Source of the DNA: Deltaproteobacteria bacterium
Lineage (GTDB): Bacteria > Desulfobacterota > Desulfarculia > Desulfarculales > Desulfarculaceae
Reading direction: 5' to 3'
DNA length: 53,973 nt
Assembly: GCA_020444165.1 (NCBI GenBank)
Contig: JAHLLK010000038.1
Location: 1 to 53,973, forward strand
The number at the start of each line of letters is the position of its first letter. The first letter of the stretch is position 1. Below are positions 52,172 through 53,973 of the stretch, piece by piece. A program made the position numbers and the translations under genes. Under the pieces are notes generated by a model, which saw only the letters and a program-made list of their open reading frames with translations, did no database searches and had not been told where the DNA came from.

Positions 52172-53148
52172 CCAACCTGGCCCCCTCCCCTCAACTCCCC
52201 TGGGTCTGCCGCCACGATCCCCGCGTCCGCATGTTCCAAAAGAAGAGCTGCCGCCCCAAACAGGAAAAGCTCCAGGAACAGCAGGGCAAGCCCGGCTGGG
52301 TGCCCACCAACTTCAACCTGGCCTGCGTGGCCTGTGATGGCCCGGCCTGGGATGACGCCAAGCACCCCGTGGCCCCCGAAGGAGAAACACTCGTGACCGT
52401 GCCCGCGGACCGGCCCTACGCGCCGGCCTGCCCCATCTGCGGCAAGCCGCAACGGCTGCGCAAGGATGGTGTCCCCATGGGCTACTGCCCGGAACACTGG
52501 CGGCAGAAGGTGGCCTTCTGCCACAAGCCGGAGGAGCAATTGCCGCCGGAGGACAGCGCCCCGGCCGCGCCCGCGCCGCCGCCCGAAGCGGCTGTTCCGG
52601 GCCCGGACCCGGAACCGGAGGGCGCGGCCATGGACCAGACAACGCCTCACGGGGATTGCCACCGCCCAGCGAGCTTAACCCCGTGCCGGGAGGACGCACC
52701 CCCGGAGGCGGCGGAGAGCCGGGCCGCTCCGCCGGCTGAAATGGAGGCCCACCCAACCTCGGGGGCGGCGAACGGGGTGACAGGCCGGAGAGACGGCCAT
52801 CCCCAAGCCCCGCCGCCGGAGGAGCCGCCGGCTTGCCCGGACTGCGGACAGCCCCAGGCCCAAGACAAGCTGGGGCGCTACCGGGGCTTTTGTCGGGCCT
52901 GTGAAGCGCGCCGCCGGCGGGATCTCGCCCGCGCCCCCAGGGACTACGCGGCCCAGGTGGCCCTGGGCCGCCTGGCCAGCAACGCGGCGGCGAACCTGCA
53001 AGCGGCCCTGGCCGGCCTGGACCCCGCCCTGGTCGCTGTCCAGGTCCAGGGGCTTCTCTTGGTGCAGATCCTGGACCAGGCGGCCGGCCTGGGCTGCCTG
53101 CCCGGCTGGCGGCCCGAGGCTGCGGAATCGGCCCATGCCCGCGCCTAA
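52168..53148 (+). CDS. Protein with multiple zinc-ribbon-like cysteine clusters
   Basis: The 326-residue protein has repeated CxxC-type clusters: CVAC near residue 51, CPICGKPQ... GYCPEHW (about 90-112), and CPDCGQPQ... GFCRACEARRRRD (about 220-245), separated by Pro/Ala/Glu-rich linkers. A C-terminal helical segment (about 255-326: NAAANLQAALAGLDPALVAVQVQGLLLVQIL) could be a dimerisation region. It is likely a DNA- or RNA-binding early protein; the exact family is unknown. It is coupled to the previous gene by ATGA and overlaps the next by 14 bases. Confidence 0.62.
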   Translation: MTNLAPSPQLPWVCRHDPRVRMFQKKSCRPKQEKLQEQQGKPGWVPTNFNLACVACDGPAWDDAKHPVAPEGETLVTVPADRPYAPACPICGKPQRLRKDGVPMGYCPEHWRQKVAFCHKPEEQLPPEDSAPAAPAPPPEAAVPGPDPEPEGAAMDQTTPHGDCHRPASLTPCREDAPPEAAESRAAPPAEMEAHPTSGAANGVTGRRDGHPQAPPPEEPPACPDCGQPQAQDKLGRYRGFCRACEARRRRDLARAPRDYAAQVALGRLASNAAANLQAALAGLDPALVAVQVQGLLLVQILDQAAGLGCLPGWRPEAAESAHARA

Positions 53149-53329
53149 GCCCGAGCCGGTGCGCCGCACCTGGCAGTGCCAGGAGTGCGGGGCGCGGGTG
53201 GCCCTGGCGGCGGACCAGCCGCCGCCGGACTGGGCCCAGGTGGGGGGCGACCCGGAGCGCTGGGTCTGCCCGGAATGCCGGCGGCATGCTGCCGCTCCCA
53301 ATGCGTGCGGAGCGAAGCTGCCACGATGA
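53135..53329 (+). CDS. Small zinc-ribbon protein, 64 aa
   Basis: It has two CxxC pairs (CQECGARVAL... VCPECRRH) spaced as in a zinc ribbon, with a basic N-terminus. It is probably a DNA- or RNA-binding accessory protein. Its 3' end lies inside copy B of the 75-bp direct repeat, so its last 14 residues are encoded by the repeat. The start at ATG 53135 overlaps the preceding gene by 14 bases. Confidence 0.6.
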   Translation: MPAPKPEPVRRTWQCQECGARVALAADQPPPDWAQVGGDPERWVCPECRRHAAAPNACGAKLPR

Positions 53330-53356
53330 GTTATCACCGGAGCCGCGCGAAGCTGG
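53281..53356 (+). repeat. 75-bp imperfect direct repeat, copy B
   Basis: This is the partner of 51699-51773, in the same orientation about 1.58 kb downstream. It covers the end of the small zinc-ribbon gene and part of the leader of the next gene. Confidence 0.85.
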
Positions 53357-53391
53357 TCCAGGGGTAATTCAAGCATGGGTAGGAGGTTGCC

Positions 53392-53751
53392 ATGAATTCC
53401 GCCCGATTGCCGGTCTTGATCCTTCCCAGCCCCTGGGGGGTGGGGCTGATGCTGGGCCTCATCGACAGCCGCCCGCACGCCCACGAATGCCCGCCCGGGG
53501 ATTACCGGGTCTATCAGACCGGGGCGGACGGCGACATCGCGGCGGCCCTGGCCCGCCTGGTTGCGGTGGCCCGTGAGCGCCGCCGGCCGCACCCCTGCCG
53601 CCAGGCCCCCTGGCCGGCGTTCCTGCCCGGAGAGGTGGGCCTGGTGGAAGTGCTGGACTGCCGCCGGGAGGAGGATCTCTTTACCTTCCAGCTCGTGCTG
53701 GCCAATCCCCGGCCCGCATGGGTGGAGGGGAAGGGCAGGGCGGCGGCGTGA
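53392..53751 (+). CDS. Hypothetical early-region protein, 119 aa
   Basis: The family is not recognised. It is a compact alpha/beta-looking protein (LPVLILPSPWGVGLMLGLID, GDYRVYQTGADGDIAAALARLVAVA, EDLFTFQLVLANP) with no signal or membrane segment. TAGGAGG lies six bases before ATG 53392, a good ribosome site, which makes it likely to be expressed. Confidence 0.62.
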   Translation: MNSARLPVLILPSPWGVGLMLGLIDSRPHAHECPPGDYRVYQTGADGDIAAALARLVAVARERRRPHPCRQAPWPAFLPGEVGLVEVLDCRREEDLFTFQLVLANPRPAWVEGKGRAAA

Positions 53752-53759
53752 GGGGAGTC

Positions 53760-53954
53760 TTAGCCTCGCTTTACCAGAAGGGTGGCGAATATCGAAATGA
53801 GGCCGCCCAGCATGATGTAGCCAATAACTACCTCGACCATTACGAGGAGCGAGGCAACCCATGTGATGGGCGTTATGTCACCGAAGCCGAGGGTGGTGAA
53901 TGTCACCACGCTGAAATAGAGACCATTGCATGGCGCGGGCGGTGCGAAAATGCT
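53760..53954 (-). pseudogene. C-terminal fragment of a two-TM potassium-channel-type protein
   Basis: The minus strand encodes GLYFSVVTFTTLGFGDITP, the pore helix and TxGFGD selectivity filter of Ion_trans_2 channels, followed by a membrane helix (WVASLLVMVEVVIGYIMLGGLISIFATLL) and a stop. The frame is closed by TAA at 53955-53957 and has no start codon before the pore. Another frame upstream reads NNYRILKHF, so a frameshift may separate the two parts. As seen, the protein lacks its first membrane helix and cannot be intact. Confidence 0.7.
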
Positions 53955-53973
53955 TTAATATTCTGTAATTATT

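Larger units (their letters stand above)
44289..53973. mobile_element. Integrated prophage-like or satellite element, left end and body (right end outside window)
   Basis: It runs from the tRNA-Thr junction past the window end. It carries integrase and excisionase-like genes at the tRNA side, an AT-rich ABC-3C-type module and a TerB/BRCT gene in the same direction, then a CI-type repressor divergent from early genes (CII-like, zinc-ribbon proteins). No structural phage genes are seen, so it may be a satellite, a defence island or the early part of a prophage. Confidence 0.8.

Overview
This window looks like chromosomal DNA of a high-GC anaerobe or microaerobe of the former Deltaproteobacteria (Desulfobacterota; a Desulfarculales-like lineage is my best guess, not verified). 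The reasons are the strong GC bias with long antisense shadow ORFs, the secreted multiheme c-type cytochromes, the Cache-domain chemoreceptor, and the mix of ATG, GTG and TTG starts behind GGAGG-type ribosome sites.

Layout. 1-3.5 kb: the 3' end of hflX, ribF, an intact tRNA-Leu(CAG) and an unrecognised gene. 3.5-9.2 kb: a long structured leader, then a translationally coupled pair, a small secreted protein and a five-heme cytochrome with FN3-like and DUF5648-like modules. 9.2-16.4 kb: stand-alone metabolic and regulatory genes: a TetR regulator with a GH13 glycosidase that share an operator motif, a second TetR, arsC, a periplasmic asparaginase, a methyltransferase and an EamA exporter. 16.7-21.5 kb: a tetraheme lipoprotein joining a cytochrome c peroxidase to a TsdA-like part, and a chemoreceptor with a duplicated sensor. 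22.2-23.7 kb: two membrane proteins (DUF2752, GYF_2).

23.7-44.1 kb is the main accessory block, a dense same-strand cluster built around srfB (actin/HSP70-fold ATPase) and srfC (GTPase). It continues with a membrane-anchored SEL1-like protein, an exported von Willebrand A protein, an ABC ATPase and FtsX-like permease, a formylglycine-generating-enzyme-like protein without the catalytic cysteines, a glycine-zipper lipoprotein, and four proteins that share a cytosolic N-terminal module and one membrane helix. Three of the four end in a small SrfA-like exported domain; the fourth ends in a complete trypsin-like protease. I read this as an NTP-driven envelope assembly with diversified exported parts, much larger than the three-gene srfABC locus. 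A MITE-like element sits between srfB and srfC and has a relative next to ribF.

44.25 kb to the end is an integrated prophage-like or satellite element. It begins inside the anticodon arm of a tRNA-Thr gene (5' half only, with its promoter) and carries integrase, an excisionase-like gene, a markedly AT-rich three-gene ABC-ATPase defence-like module (ABC-3C type: nuclease-like effector, small middle component, Rad50-like ATPase), a TerB/BRCT protein, a Cro/CI-type repressor, and divergent early genes including a CII-like regulator and zinc-ribbon proteins. Its right end is not reached. The window closes on a damaged fragment of an ion-channel gene.
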